From positions 1 to 64,000 of the forward strand of contig CAZQKE010000135.1 of NCBI GenBank assembly GCA_964593865.1: a DNA stretch of 64,000 bases. The letters run 5' to 3'. Shown piece by piece: positions 15,155-22,159 of the stretch. The notes under the pieces were generated by a model. That model saw only the letters and a program-made list of their open reading frames with translations, did not search any database and was not told where the DNA came from. This DNA comes from CAZQKE01 sp964593865. Its GTDB lineage: Bacteria > Chloroflexota > Anaerolineae > JAAYZQ01. Position numbers and translations under genes: made by a program. Positions within the stretch are counted from its first letter, which is position 1; each line of letters starts with the position of its first letter.

Positions 15155-17707
15155 CTAATCTTCCGAGCCGCTGCTTTCAAAAGCGGGCAAAGTGATGGCC
15201 TCCTCGCCGATGAGGACCTCCCAGCGGGGCAGCCAGGCCAGGGCGAATGTCTCTATGTGCACGTCGGCGCGGCGAGGGCGGACCTCAATCTCCTCCACGT
15301 CGTCGATCCATTCGGCCCACCGATCGGCCAGTTCCGCCAACGCCTGCTCCTTTTCCTCCTCCACCTCTTTGATCTCGGCCTTTAGGTCGGCAATGGTCTC
15401 TTCCGACTCCTTGATGTCGGCCAGGGCCTGGCGGGTCAGGCGCCGTTTGGTGCTGACGCGGGAAAGACGGCTGGACAGGCTTTTCCGGGAAAAGATGCTC
15501 AGCACCGACTCAACACCGGTCAGCAGTTCCTCTTGCTTGCGGGCTTCATACTCCACCTTGTCCTGCTCCAGCTCCCGCTCCTCTCGGTCAAGGCGGTCTT
15601 GCAAACGATCCAATTTCCGATCATATTTTTCTTTGATCTTCTTGGCATCGGCCTTGTGGGCCTTTTCCGCCGCCTTGCGACAACGCCGCCGAAACGCCTC
15701 CGCCGTTTCACCAAAGCGGGAATAGAGCTTCAGGTGGGGGTTGTAGAGCAACGTCATCACCGAGTTGTAGTAGAGATAGTCTTCAAACTCTTTTTCCAGG
15801 GAGCGCAGGCTGCGGGCGGAGCTTAGCTCCGAGGGCAGGTCGGCAAAATAGGCTTCCTTTTCCGCCCGGCGAAGCAGGTCGCGGGGTTTGAGTTGCACCT
15901 CCGCCGCCGACCAGTCCAGGTCGCCGATCTCCTCCCCTTCCACCGGCAGGAGATAGGCCACGTCGCGGCGGTGGGTTTGGCGGCTTTTGGTATGGGGGAA
16001 GCGCAACTCGGCCAGTCCCACCAGGGCCGGGCTGTAGACCAGGTAGCCGGGCGTTTCCTTCCGCGAGCGCAGCGACCAACCCCGCCGGCGGGCCATATGG
16101 CTCAACGCCTCCTGCAAGGGAATGCGGACCGGCAAAAAGACCTGCTTGACCGCCGAAGGCAGTTGGGGGGGCGATTTGCGGTAGGGGACCTCCGGCTCCG
16201 GTGGGGGCGTCGGTTTGGGGGCGACGGCGGCCACCGTAGCGGCGGCGGATTCTGCCTCCCCGGCCTCTGTCGTGGCAGGGGCAGGCGGCATCGGCTGCTG
16301 TTTCATCAACTTTTGCACCTGGGGCCGGGTCAGGGGGCCGCGCAGGTAGCTCATGGCCCAGCGGGTGTGAAAGACCACCGGCTCCTTTTCGTGGACGTTG
16401 TGCAGCAGGAACACCCGCGATTGCACCGCCGAGATCATCTTGTCCAGCGTGCGGCGGCTCAGCCCCCCTTCGCCCACCTGCACCCCCTCCAGACCGTCCA
16501 GCAGGCGTTGTTTGTCCCGGTCGGCCTGCATCCGCCCGATAAACCAGGTCCCGGCATTGGAGAGGGCCTTGTAGTCCAGGTCCACCGGGTTTTGGGTGGC
16601 CAGGATCAGGCCCAGGCCAAAGGCCCGCGCCTGTTTGAGCAAGGTCAACAGCGGCTTTTTGGTGGGCGGGTTGGCGGGGTGAGGCGGCAGGTAGCCGAAT
16701 ACCTCGTCCATGTAGAGCAGCGCCCGCAGGCTGGTCGTGCCGCTCTGGGTCCGCATCCAGCTGACCACTTGCTCCAGCAGCAGGGTGACAAAGAACTGTT
16801 TTTCCGCTTCCGAAAGGTGGGCGATGTAGAGGATGCTGACCTGGGGCTTGCCCGATGGGCCGTGGAGCAACCCATCAATGTCCAGGGGTTGGCCCTGGAT
16901 CCAATCGGCAAAAGAGGGCGAGGCCATCAGGCCGTTGAGCAGCATGGCCAGCTCCATACGGTCCTTTTCCGGGAAGAAGGTATCCACGGGGAAAACCCCC
17001 ATCTGGCTGAAAGGGGGCTTTTGGACGCGCAAGATCAGTTGGGCCAGGTCCAGGTCCTCCCCTTGCCGCCAGGCGTTTTCAAAGATGTTGGACAGGAGGA
17101 TATGTTCGCGGCTGCGCACCGGATCGGCCTCAACGCCGATGAGGGCCAACAAGGCGGAGACGACGCTTTCAATTTTGTCGCGGATCAGTTCGCCATCGGT
17201 CTCCCAGGAGAGGGGTGGGGCCTTGAGGGTGTGCAGGATACTGAGCTGCCACCCTGCGCTGCTGCCCGGCGTATAGATGGCAAAGTCGGCGGCTTCTTTG
17301 AGGCGACGGATGCGCTCCGGCCCTTGTCCGGTGCGGGCCAGGCCGTTGCGCCACAGTTCGGCCATCTTGGCCGCATAGGCATCCAGGTCCATTTCCTTGC
17401 GGCGGGCGTCATCGGGATTGACCCAGGGGGCGAAATCGGCGGGGCGTAGGTCGGGAAAGGTGAGGAGCAGGTTGGTCATATCGCCTTTGGGGTCAATCAC
17501 CAAAGAAGGGACGCCATCCAGGGCCGCTTCCTCCAAGAGGATGATGCCCAGGCCGGTCTTGCCGCTGCCGGTCATCCCCAAGCAGACGGCATGGGTGGTC
17601 AGGTCGCGGGCGTCGTAATAGATCGGTTCATCAAGGATTTCCCCGGCGGCCAGGTCATACCGCTGGCCCAGGTAGAAGCTGGCAGATCGCTCCCGGATGG
17701 GGTCCAT
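15155..17707 (-). CDS. HerA/DUF87-like P-loop ATPase with C-terminal coiled coil
   Basis: An 850-residue additional-strand AAA-type ATPase of the HerA/FtsK-like group. Walker A is GMTGSGKTG near residue 50 and Walker B is ALLYMDEVFGY near residue 330; LATQNPVDLDYKAL resembles the sensor region of HerA helicases. Residues about 490-530 form a Pro/Ala-rich linker, and about 660-790 a long charged coiled coil rich in Glu/Lys. There is no NurA nuclease or other DNA-repair partner next to it, so a DNA-translocation role is only inferred. It has its own strong promoter and a structured leader. Could also be a conflict-system ATPase, but no toxin or nuclease gene accompanies it. Confidence 0.75.
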   Translation of the reverse strand: MDPIRERSASFYLGQRYDLAAGEILDEPIYYDARDLTTHAVCLGMTGSGKTGLGIILLEEAALDGVPSLVIDPKGDMTNLLLTFPDLRPADFAPWVNPDDARRKEMDLDAYAAKMAELWRNGLARTGQGPERIRRLKEAADFAIYTPGSSAGWQLSILHTLKAPPLSWETDGELIRDKIESVVSALLALIGVEADPVRSREHILLSNIFENAWRQGEDLDLAQLILRVQKPPFSQMGVFPVDTFFPEKDRMELAMLLNGLMASPSFADWIQGQPLDIDGLLHGPSGKPQVSILYIAHLSEAEKQFFVTLLLEQVVSWMRTQSGTTSLRALLYMDEVFGYLPPHPANPPTKKPLLTLLKQARAFGLGLILATQNPVDLDYKALSNAGTWFIGRMQADRDKQRLLDGLEGVQVGEGGLSRRTLDKMISAVQSRVFLLHNVHEKEPVVFHTRWAMSYLRGPLTRPQVQKLMKQQPMPPAPATTEAGEAESAAATVAAVAPKPTPPPEPEVPYRKSPPQLPSAVKQVFLPVRIPLQEALSHMARRRGWSLRSRKETPGYLVYSPALVGLAELRFPHTKSRQTHRRDVAYLLPVEGEEIGDLDWSAAEVQLKPRDLLRRAEKEAYFADLPSELSSARSLRSLEKEFEDYLYYNSVMTLLYNPHLKLYSRFGETAEAFRRRCRKAAEKAHKADAKKIKEKYDRKLDRLQDRLDREERELEQDKVEYEARKQEELLTGVESVLSIFSRKSLSSRLSRVSTKRRLTRQALADIKESEETIADLKAEIKEVEEEKEQALAELADRWAEWIDDVEEIEVRPRRADVHIETFALAWLPRWEVLIGEEAITLPAFESSGSED

Positions 17708-17714
17708 GGTCTTT

Positions 17715-17828
17715 CCTCCCCTCTAAGCAAAAGGGGTGACACCGGGCGGCGTCACCCCTATCTGTCGGTTCAGGACGACACTACGACCGGTTGCAAAGCC
17801 CCCCTACTTTGACAACCACGCCGTCCTG
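17715..17828 (-). promoter_or_regulatory. Structured leader RNA with terminator-like hairpin before the HerA-like gene
   Basis: On the minus strand, P1 pairs CAGGACG (17828-17822) with CGTCCTG (17777-17771). Inside it P2 pairs GGTTGTCAAAG (17817-17807) with CTTTGCAACC (17798-17789), with one bulged base and an 8-nt loop UAGGGGGG. Next comes a hairpin AGGGGTGAC (17759-17751)/GTCACCCCT (17740-17732) with four T residues, ending about 11 nt before the ribosome-binding site GGGGAGG. The P2 loop AGGGG could pair with CCCCT of that hairpin, giving two exclusive states. No known riboswitch class is recognised. Confidence 0.5.
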
Positions 17829-17860
17829 CCCGTACAGACCACAGGAATATCACGCCGATT

Positions 17861-17888
17861 ATTATACTCAATTCGCTCCGTCTGTCAA
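17861..17888 (-). promoter_or_regulatory. Consensus promoter for the HerA-like ATPase
   Basis: Reads TTGACA, 16 bp, TATAAT on the minus strand (-35 at 17888-17883, -10 at 17866-17861), both hexamers at consensus. The transcript would begin near 17854 and have a leader of about 145 nt. Confidence 0.85.
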
Positions 17889-17930
17889 ACCGGGAGAGGC
17901 AAAATGTCAGAGTCAGACCGCGTTACAGCC

Positions 17931-17959
17931 TTGACAGACCGCCCCCTCCTGAGTAAACT
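17931..17959 (+). promoter_or_regulatory. Promoter for the inositol monophosphatase family gene
   Basis: TTGACA at 17931-17936 and TAAACT at 17954-17959, 17 bp apart. Start near 17966. It is divergent from the promoter of the HerA-like gene, with 42 bp between the two -35 elements. Confidence 0.75.
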
Positions 17960-17992
17960 GACACAAGTCCATGCATGAACCGAGGGAACGCG

Positions 17993-18862
17993 ATGACCGA
18001 TACGTTGCATTTCGCCCTGGAAACGGCCCGCCGGGCCGGTGCATTGCTGCGGGATTTTGGGCAGCGCCAAGCGGTAGGTCACAAGAGTTCGGAGATTGAC
18101 ATTGTGACCGCGGCCGATTTGGCTTCGGAACGCCTGATCGTGGAGGCCATCCGCAACCGCTTTCCCGATCACCACATCCTTTCCGAAGAGGGGTTGGGGG
18201 ATCTGCACGATGTGGCCGCCGAAATCCCCCACCTGTGGTTGGTGGATCCTTTGGACGGGACGGTCAATTACGCCCATGGCTTTCCCGTGTGGGGGGTAAC
18301 GCTGGCCCTGGCCGAACGAGGCCGCGTGGTGATGGGCGTGACCTACGATCCGCTGCGGGAGCAGATCTTTTGGGCAGAACAAGGGCAAGGGGCTTGGTGC
18401 AACGGCGAAAGGCTCCATGTTTCAAAGGTAGAGAGGCTTCAGGATGCCCTGCTGGCCACCGGCTTTGCCTACAAGCGGGCCAGTTTGGGCGCAGCCTCCA
18501 CGGAGGAAGAGCCGGGCAACAACCTGGCCGAGTTCGGCGTGGTCATGCCCCGCGTGCAGGGCATTCGCCGCGCCGGGGCAGCAGCCCTGGATCTGGCCTA
18601 TCTCGCCGCCGGCTGGTTGGATGCCTATTGGGAGATGCACCTACAACCGTGGGACTGGGCTGCCGGGACGCTGCTCATCCGGGAAGCAGGGGGCACGGTC
18701 TCCGATATGCGCGGCGAACCCTGGTCACCGGGAACCAATAGCCTGGTAGCCAGCAACGGCTTGCTCCACAACGCCCTGCTCTCCCTCCTGCACCAAGCGG
18801 ACGGCAACCATGCCCAACCCCATGTAGAGCCAGAAGACGGCGACCGAGTGGGGGAAATTTAG
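17993..18862 (+). CDS. Inositol monophosphatase family protein
   Basis: A 289-residue Mg-dependent phosphatase of the IMPase/FBPase superfamily. LSEEG, VDPLDGTVNYAHG and the C-terminal WDWAAGTLLIREAGG supply the metal and phosphate ligands. Members act on inositol phosphate, fructose bisphosphate, histidinol phosphate or PAP; the substrate cannot be chosen from sequence. I take the ATG at 17993, with GAGGGA five nt upstream; the in-frame ATG at 17975 would leave a leader of about 9 nt. The 3' end overlaps the convergent O-antigen-ligase-like gene by 138 bp, beyond the conserved end of the domain (SNGLLHNALL), so the last 20 or so residues are a non-conserved extension. Confidence 0.88.
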   Translation: MTDTLHFALETARRAGALLRDFGQRQAVGHKSSEIDIVTAADLASERLIVEAIRNRFPDHHILSEEGLGDLHDVAAEIPHLWLVDPLDGTVNYAHGFPVWGVTLALAERGRVVMGVTYDPLREQIFWAEQGQGAWCNGERLHVSKVERLQDALLATGFAYKRASLGAASTEEEPGNNLAEFGVVMPRVQGIRRAGAAALDLAYLAAGWLDAYWEMHLQPWDWAAGTLLIREAGGTVSDMRGEPWSPGTNSLVASNGLLHNALLSLLHQADGNHAQPHVEPEDGDRVGEI

Positions 18863-20212
18863 GTTGAAGAAATAGTGATCAAGCATCCCCGCGGCCAGGA
18901 TGCCCAATAGAGCGGCGGCCAATCCTAACAGGATCGATTCCAGCCCTTCCTGCCCGCCGACCAAAGGCCATGCCACCCACACCTGGCGGAAGAAGAGCAG
19001 GATGATCAGCAAAAAGGCCCCCAGGCCGATGAGGCCCATCTCCTCGGCGATCAAGAGATACACACTGGAGACGCCGATGTACAGGCTGCCCTCCGGCGCG
19101 CTGACGAAACCAACGCCGATCCAGGGGTGGCGACCGATCAGGATCAGGGCATCTTTGTATTCGCCCAGGCGCATCAGTGTCGCCAAGTCCTGAAATCGCA
19201 GACCTTCTATCAGGTGCTGCACATAGTCTTGGGCCTGGGGCAGCAACATTAGCAGGGCCGCTCCCAGAAGCATGGCCGGGATCAGTTTGCGGTATTTGAC
19301 CACGGCCAACACCCCCAGCCCCACGACCAATCCCCCCATGGACCCCCGCGAGTAGGTGAGGTACAGACACAGGGCATCCACCAAGACCATGCCCAACAGG
19401 AGCCAACGAGGAAGGATGGGCCGGCGGGCAAAAGAATGGGCAGCGGTCAAGGTTGTGATGAGGATCAACAGCCCACCCAACACGTTAGGATCGGTGGAGG
19501 TAGAGATGGCCCGCAAGGCCAAGTCCGGGTTGTCCTCCACATAGCGCAAAACACCGGGGCCGGTGGGATACCCCACCCTTCCCAGGGCGGAAAGGAGACG
19601 GATGCTCCACGCAGGGGGGAGAAAGTAAAGGACTACGCCGATCAAAGCCGCACCAAACCCGGCCAGGATGATGACCAGGATCAAGATGCGCAGCTGCTCC
19701 CGGTCGCGGACGCAGTTGACGACGACGAAAAAGAGACCGATGCTCAGCAGGATCTCAACAAAGTGGCGCAGGACGTACCGATCCAGGTAAGCATGGCCCA
19801 ACCCGGCGATGAAGGATGCACAAGCCAGCAGTATGAACACCACAATCGGTAACCCCAAGGGGGTGGCGATAAAAGAGCCGGTTTTGCCGGTGGCAATCCG
19901 CATCAGCCAGACAAAGTAGACGGCCAGGAGGGCAATGTCCAGAAAGGTAGGGGTGAAACCGATCTTGAAGGGCAACGCGCCAAAGGGCAGGAGACAGATA
20001 AGGCCGATAACGGCCACCAACCCCCAGCGGACATCGCGCAACATCAGCAGCCCGCCGATGAGTGCGACCGCCCCAACGACCGCCAAGAGGGGAGACAGGA
20101 CCGCCACATAGGCCCCGATGACCAGACCTGCGGCGATACAAAAAGCAACGACCGCTGCCAGGGCAAAGCGGCGGTCGCTCGTGACAAAAATGCGGAGCAA
20201 GCCCTCTACCAT
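18725..20212 (-). CDS. O-antigen ligase-like (Wzy/WaaL-type) membrane protein
   Basis: A 495-residue polytopic protein with about 12 membrane helices and a large extracytoplasmic loop in the C-terminal half containing the YKDALILIGRHPWIGVG segment, the pattern of the Wzy_C/O-antigen ligase superfamily. Such enzymes polymerise or ligate glycans on the outer face of the cytoplasmic membrane. It lies 52 bp downstream of the selC tRNA on the same strand and no separate promoter was found, so it may be read from the selC promoter. Its 3' end overlaps the inositol monophosphatase family gene. A second, only distantly similar ligase-like gene is at 60647. Confidence 0.75.
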   Translation of the reverse strand: MVEGLLRIFVTSDRRFALAAVVAFCIAAGLVIGAYVAVLSPLLAVVGAVALIGGLLMLRDVRWGLVAVIGLICLLPFGALPFKIGFTPTFLDIALLAVYFVWLMRIATGKTGSFIATPLGLPIVVFILLACASFIAGLGHAYLDRYVLRHFVEILLSIGLFFVVVNCVRDREQLRILILVIILAGFGAALIGVVLYFLPPAWSIRLLSALGRVGYPTGPGVLRYVEDNPDLALRAISTSTDPNVLGGLLILITTLTAAHSFARRPILPRWLLLGMVLVDALCLYLTYSRGSMGGLVVGLGVLAVVKYRKLIPAMLLGAALLMLLPQAQDYVQHLIEGLRFQDLATLMRLGEYKDALILIGRHPWIGVGFVSAPEGSLYIGVSSVYLLIAEEMGLIGLGAFLLIILLFFRQVWVAWPLVGGQEGLESILLGLAAALLGILAAGMLDHYFFNLNFPHSVAVFWLYMGLGMVAVRLVQEGEQGVVEQAVAGYQAIGSR

Positions 20213-20263
20213 AAGGTCAGTTGCGCTCTTTCAGCGTGGAATCGGCACCGTTCAACACAACGA

Positions 20264-20360
20264 CGGGAGTGGATGGGAGTCGAACCCACCAGGGCTGCCT
20301 CTGCGGCACCCCTCAAACGGTTTTGAAGACCGCGGAGCCCACCGGGACTCAACCACCCCC
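20264..20360 (-). tRNA. selC: Selenocysteine tRNA, anticodon UCA
   Basis: A 97-nt tRNA on the minus strand. The acceptor stem has 8 bp (GGGGGTGG with CCACTCCC, one G-U pair), the D stem has 6 bp with a 4-nt loop (GAGTCC, CGGT, GGGCTC), the anticodon loop CTTCAAA gives UCA at 20326-20324, the variable arm is long, and the T loop is TTCGACT. The 8-bp acceptor and 6-bp D stem are hallmarks of bacterial tRNA-Sec. CCA is not encoded. Its presence means the organism can decode UGA as selenocysteine, with SelA, SelB and SelD expected elsewhere. Confidence 0.95.
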
Positions 20361-20371
20361 ACGCCCCTCTT

Positions 20372-20400
20372 AGCATACTCGCTTTTGCACGATTCGTCAA
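20372..20400 (-). promoter_or_regulatory. Promoter of selC
   Basis: Minus-strand TTGACG (20400-20395) and TATGCT (20377-20372), 17 bp apart, starting transcription about 5 nt before the tRNA 5' end. Confidence 0.75.
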
Positions 20401-20514
20401 ATCTTTGCAGGCTTGGGGGCGCATTCCAAGTTGTGGGCGATACATTGCATAAGCACCCAACGGCAAAGGGAGGGTTCGCCGTGCCGCCTGGAAAAGCCCA
20501 AAGAGGCGGCGTCG

Positions 20515-21306
20515 CTAGCGGGTGCGCCGCCGCCACTCTTTCTTGATCGAAAGGGCTTTTAGCTCCTCGGGGGTTTCAACATCCATAAAATCACGGAGCA
20601 AGCGGGTGAATTTGGCGGTTTGGTCCAGCATGGGGAAGTGTTGCGCGCCCGGCAGCACGATGGCACGGGCAGCATAGTGATTCCGCTCCAACTCTTGCGC
20701 TTGGGCGGGGGAGATGACATGATCTTTGGCCCCATAAACCGTCAACAACGGAGCGTCTACGGCATCCAGCACATCCCACAAGTCCAGGCGGGCTACCGCC
20801 TGGATGCTCAGCGCAACGGCGTTCTTGGCCGCTTTGCCGACCCCCATCTCCACTTCGCGGTAAGGTTTTTGCCGATGCCAGAAGAGGCGGGCCAGGGCTT
20901 CATTGGGACCGGCGGTCAGGAGTTTGCGGTTGATGGCATTGGCGGTCAGGGGCAAACACACGGCCATTACCTTTGAGACGCGGGCCGGTTGACGGGCTGC
21001 CAGGATGGTCGCAATGGCCGCACCCAGGGTATGCCCCACCAACGGCGCCCGAAAGATGCCCAACTCATCCATAAAGGCCACAACCAGATCCACGTAGGCG
21101 TCTATGTCATAGATCTCTTTGCTCTTGTCCGAATCGCCAAAGCCCCACAGGTCCAGGGCATAGGTGCGAAAATCGGAGGATAGCTCATCCATCACCGGAA
21201 CCCAATATCGCCAAGAGCCGAGCCAGCCGTGGATCAGGACGATGGGTTTACCCCGGCCAAAGGTTTCGTAATGGATCAGGCTACCGTCAATGAGAACGCC
21301 GCTCAT
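20515..21306 (-). CDS. Alpha/beta hydrolase-fold protein with Thr at the nucleophile position
   Basis: A 263-residue alpha/beta hydrolase, last gene of the leftward signalling operon. The oxyanion region LIHGWLGSW, the acid region VYGAKDHVIS and the catalytic His in GAQHFPMLD are present, but the nucleophile elbow reads LVGHTLGAAI, so Thr (codon ACC at 21030-21028) replaces the usual Ser. The paralogue in the same operon (40885) has GHSMGG. The two share the opening strand, GRGKPxVLxHGWLGSW and the ALDxWGFGxSDK block, so they are duplicates. It may be inactive, a binding protein, or use Thr. A basic C-terminal tail (KKEWRRRTR) is unusual. Gap to the upstream gene is 13 nt. Confidence 0.85.
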   Translation of the reverse strand: MSGVLIDGSLIHYETFGRGKPIVLIHGWLGSWRYWVPVMDELSSDFRTYALDLWGFGDSDKSKEIYDIDAYVDLVVAFMDELGIFRAPLVGHTLGAAIATILAARQPARVSKVMAVCLPLTANAINRKLLTAGPNEALARLFWHRQKPYREVEMGVGKAAKNAVALSIQAVARLDLWDVLDAVDAPLLTVYGAKDHVISPAQAQELERNHYAARAIVLPGAQHFPMLDQTAKFTRLLRDFMDVETPEELKALSIKKEWRRRTR

Positions 21307-21319
21307 ACGCAGGAACCCG

Positions 21320-21712
21320 CTATTTCAGCTTCCCCAGACGGGTGAGGATAGAAGCCACCCGCTTCTGCAGCACATCGGGGGCAAAGGGTTTGAGGATATA
21401 CTCCTCCGCCCCCAACTCCAATCCATGTTTGATCTCGGTTTCTTGGCCGCGGGCCGACAGGAACACAACCGGGATGTCTTTGGTAGATTCCAGGGATTTG
21501 AGTTTTCGGCAGGCTTCGTAGCCGTTGAGTTTCGGCATCCGCACATCCAGCATGATCAGATCCGGCTGTTCCACAGGGGCCTTTTCCACAGCCTCCGCGC
21601 CGTTGGCCGCTTGGACGACTTGATAGCCCATGAATTCCAAGCTGAAAGCGATCAGGTTGCGGATGTCTTGTTCATCTTCTGCAACAAGGATTTTGATCTT
21701 TTCTTGAGCCAT
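21320..21712 (-). CDS. Single-domain response regulator (CheY-like receiver)
   Basis: A 130-residue receiver domain with no output domain. The acidic pocket (AEDEQD), phospho-acceptor Asp in LIMLDVRMP, switch Ser in VVFLSARG and the conserved Lys in YILKPF are all present, so it should be phosphorylatable. As a receiver-only protein it would act by protein-protein contact or as a phosphate shuttle or sink among the kinases just upstream. The ATG at 21712 has GGGAGTAGGTG before it; a GTG at 21715 is an alternative. It lies 15 nt after the RsbT-like gene, inside the operon. Confidence 0.9.
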   Translation of the reverse strand: MAQEKIKILVAEDEQDIRNLIAFSLEFMGYQVVQAANGAEAVEKAPVEQPDLIMLDVRMPKLNGYEACRKLKSLESTKDIPVVFLSARGQETEIKHGLELGAEEYILKPFAPDVLQKRVASILTRLGKLK

Positions 21713-21727
21713 CACCTACTCCCAATC

Positions 21728-22159
21728 TCAGCGCATCCATTTGCGGACGACAACGGTCGTCCCTTTCCCCACCTGCGACCGGATTTCAAATTCATCCATC
21801 AGGCGTTTGGTTCCCGCCAAGCCTACGCCCCGCTCCCGCCGGATCGGCGCGTTAGGGTCCATAATTCGCTCCAAATCGGGGATGCCCGGCCCTTGATCTT
21901 CACACCGGATTTCAATCCCCACCCGGCCCCTTTGCTGCAACCGGCTCAGCATGATCCGCCCATGGCGGGCATAGAGCAAGGCATTACGGGCCAGCTCCGA
22001 GATGGCGGTGGCGATCCGCGCCTGGTCAATGATGCCAAAGCCCAACTCTTTGGCCAGATTCCGCCCTTCGATCCGCGCCGCGACGATGTCCAAATCGCTG
22101 TGCAGCGGAATACACCTGTTATCCGAGTCGGTTTTCCCCACCGGCAAGTTGGTGCTCAA
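21728..22159 (-). CDS. RsbT/RsbW-like ATP-binding regulatory protein (HATPase_c_2)
   Basis: A 143-residue GHKL-fold protein. The core SDLDIVAARIEGRNLAKEL opening, SELARNALLYA (N box with catalytic Asn), EDQGPGIPD (G1) and RERGVGLAGTKRLMDEF (G2) match the RsbT switch kinase, which phosphorylates STAS-domain proteins in stressosome-type pathways. No STAS or sigma factor gene is adjacent, so its target is unknown. The TTG at 22159 is proposed because AGGGGA lies 3-8 nt upstream; this overlaps the previous gene by 41 bp. A GTG at 22141 and an ATG at 22198 are alternatives. Confidence 0.78.
   Translation of the reverse strand: MSTNLPVGKTDSDNRCIPLHSDLDIVAARIEGRNLAKELGFGIIDQARIATAISELARNALLYARHGRIMLSRLQQRGRVGIEIRCEDQGPGIPDLERIMDPNAPIRRERGVGLAGTKRLMDEFEIRSQVGKGTTVVVRKWMR

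Noticed and set aside
15893..17449. Plus-strand frame of 518 codons opposite the HerA-like gene
   Set aside because: Antisense shadow; Walker A and B are on the minus strand.
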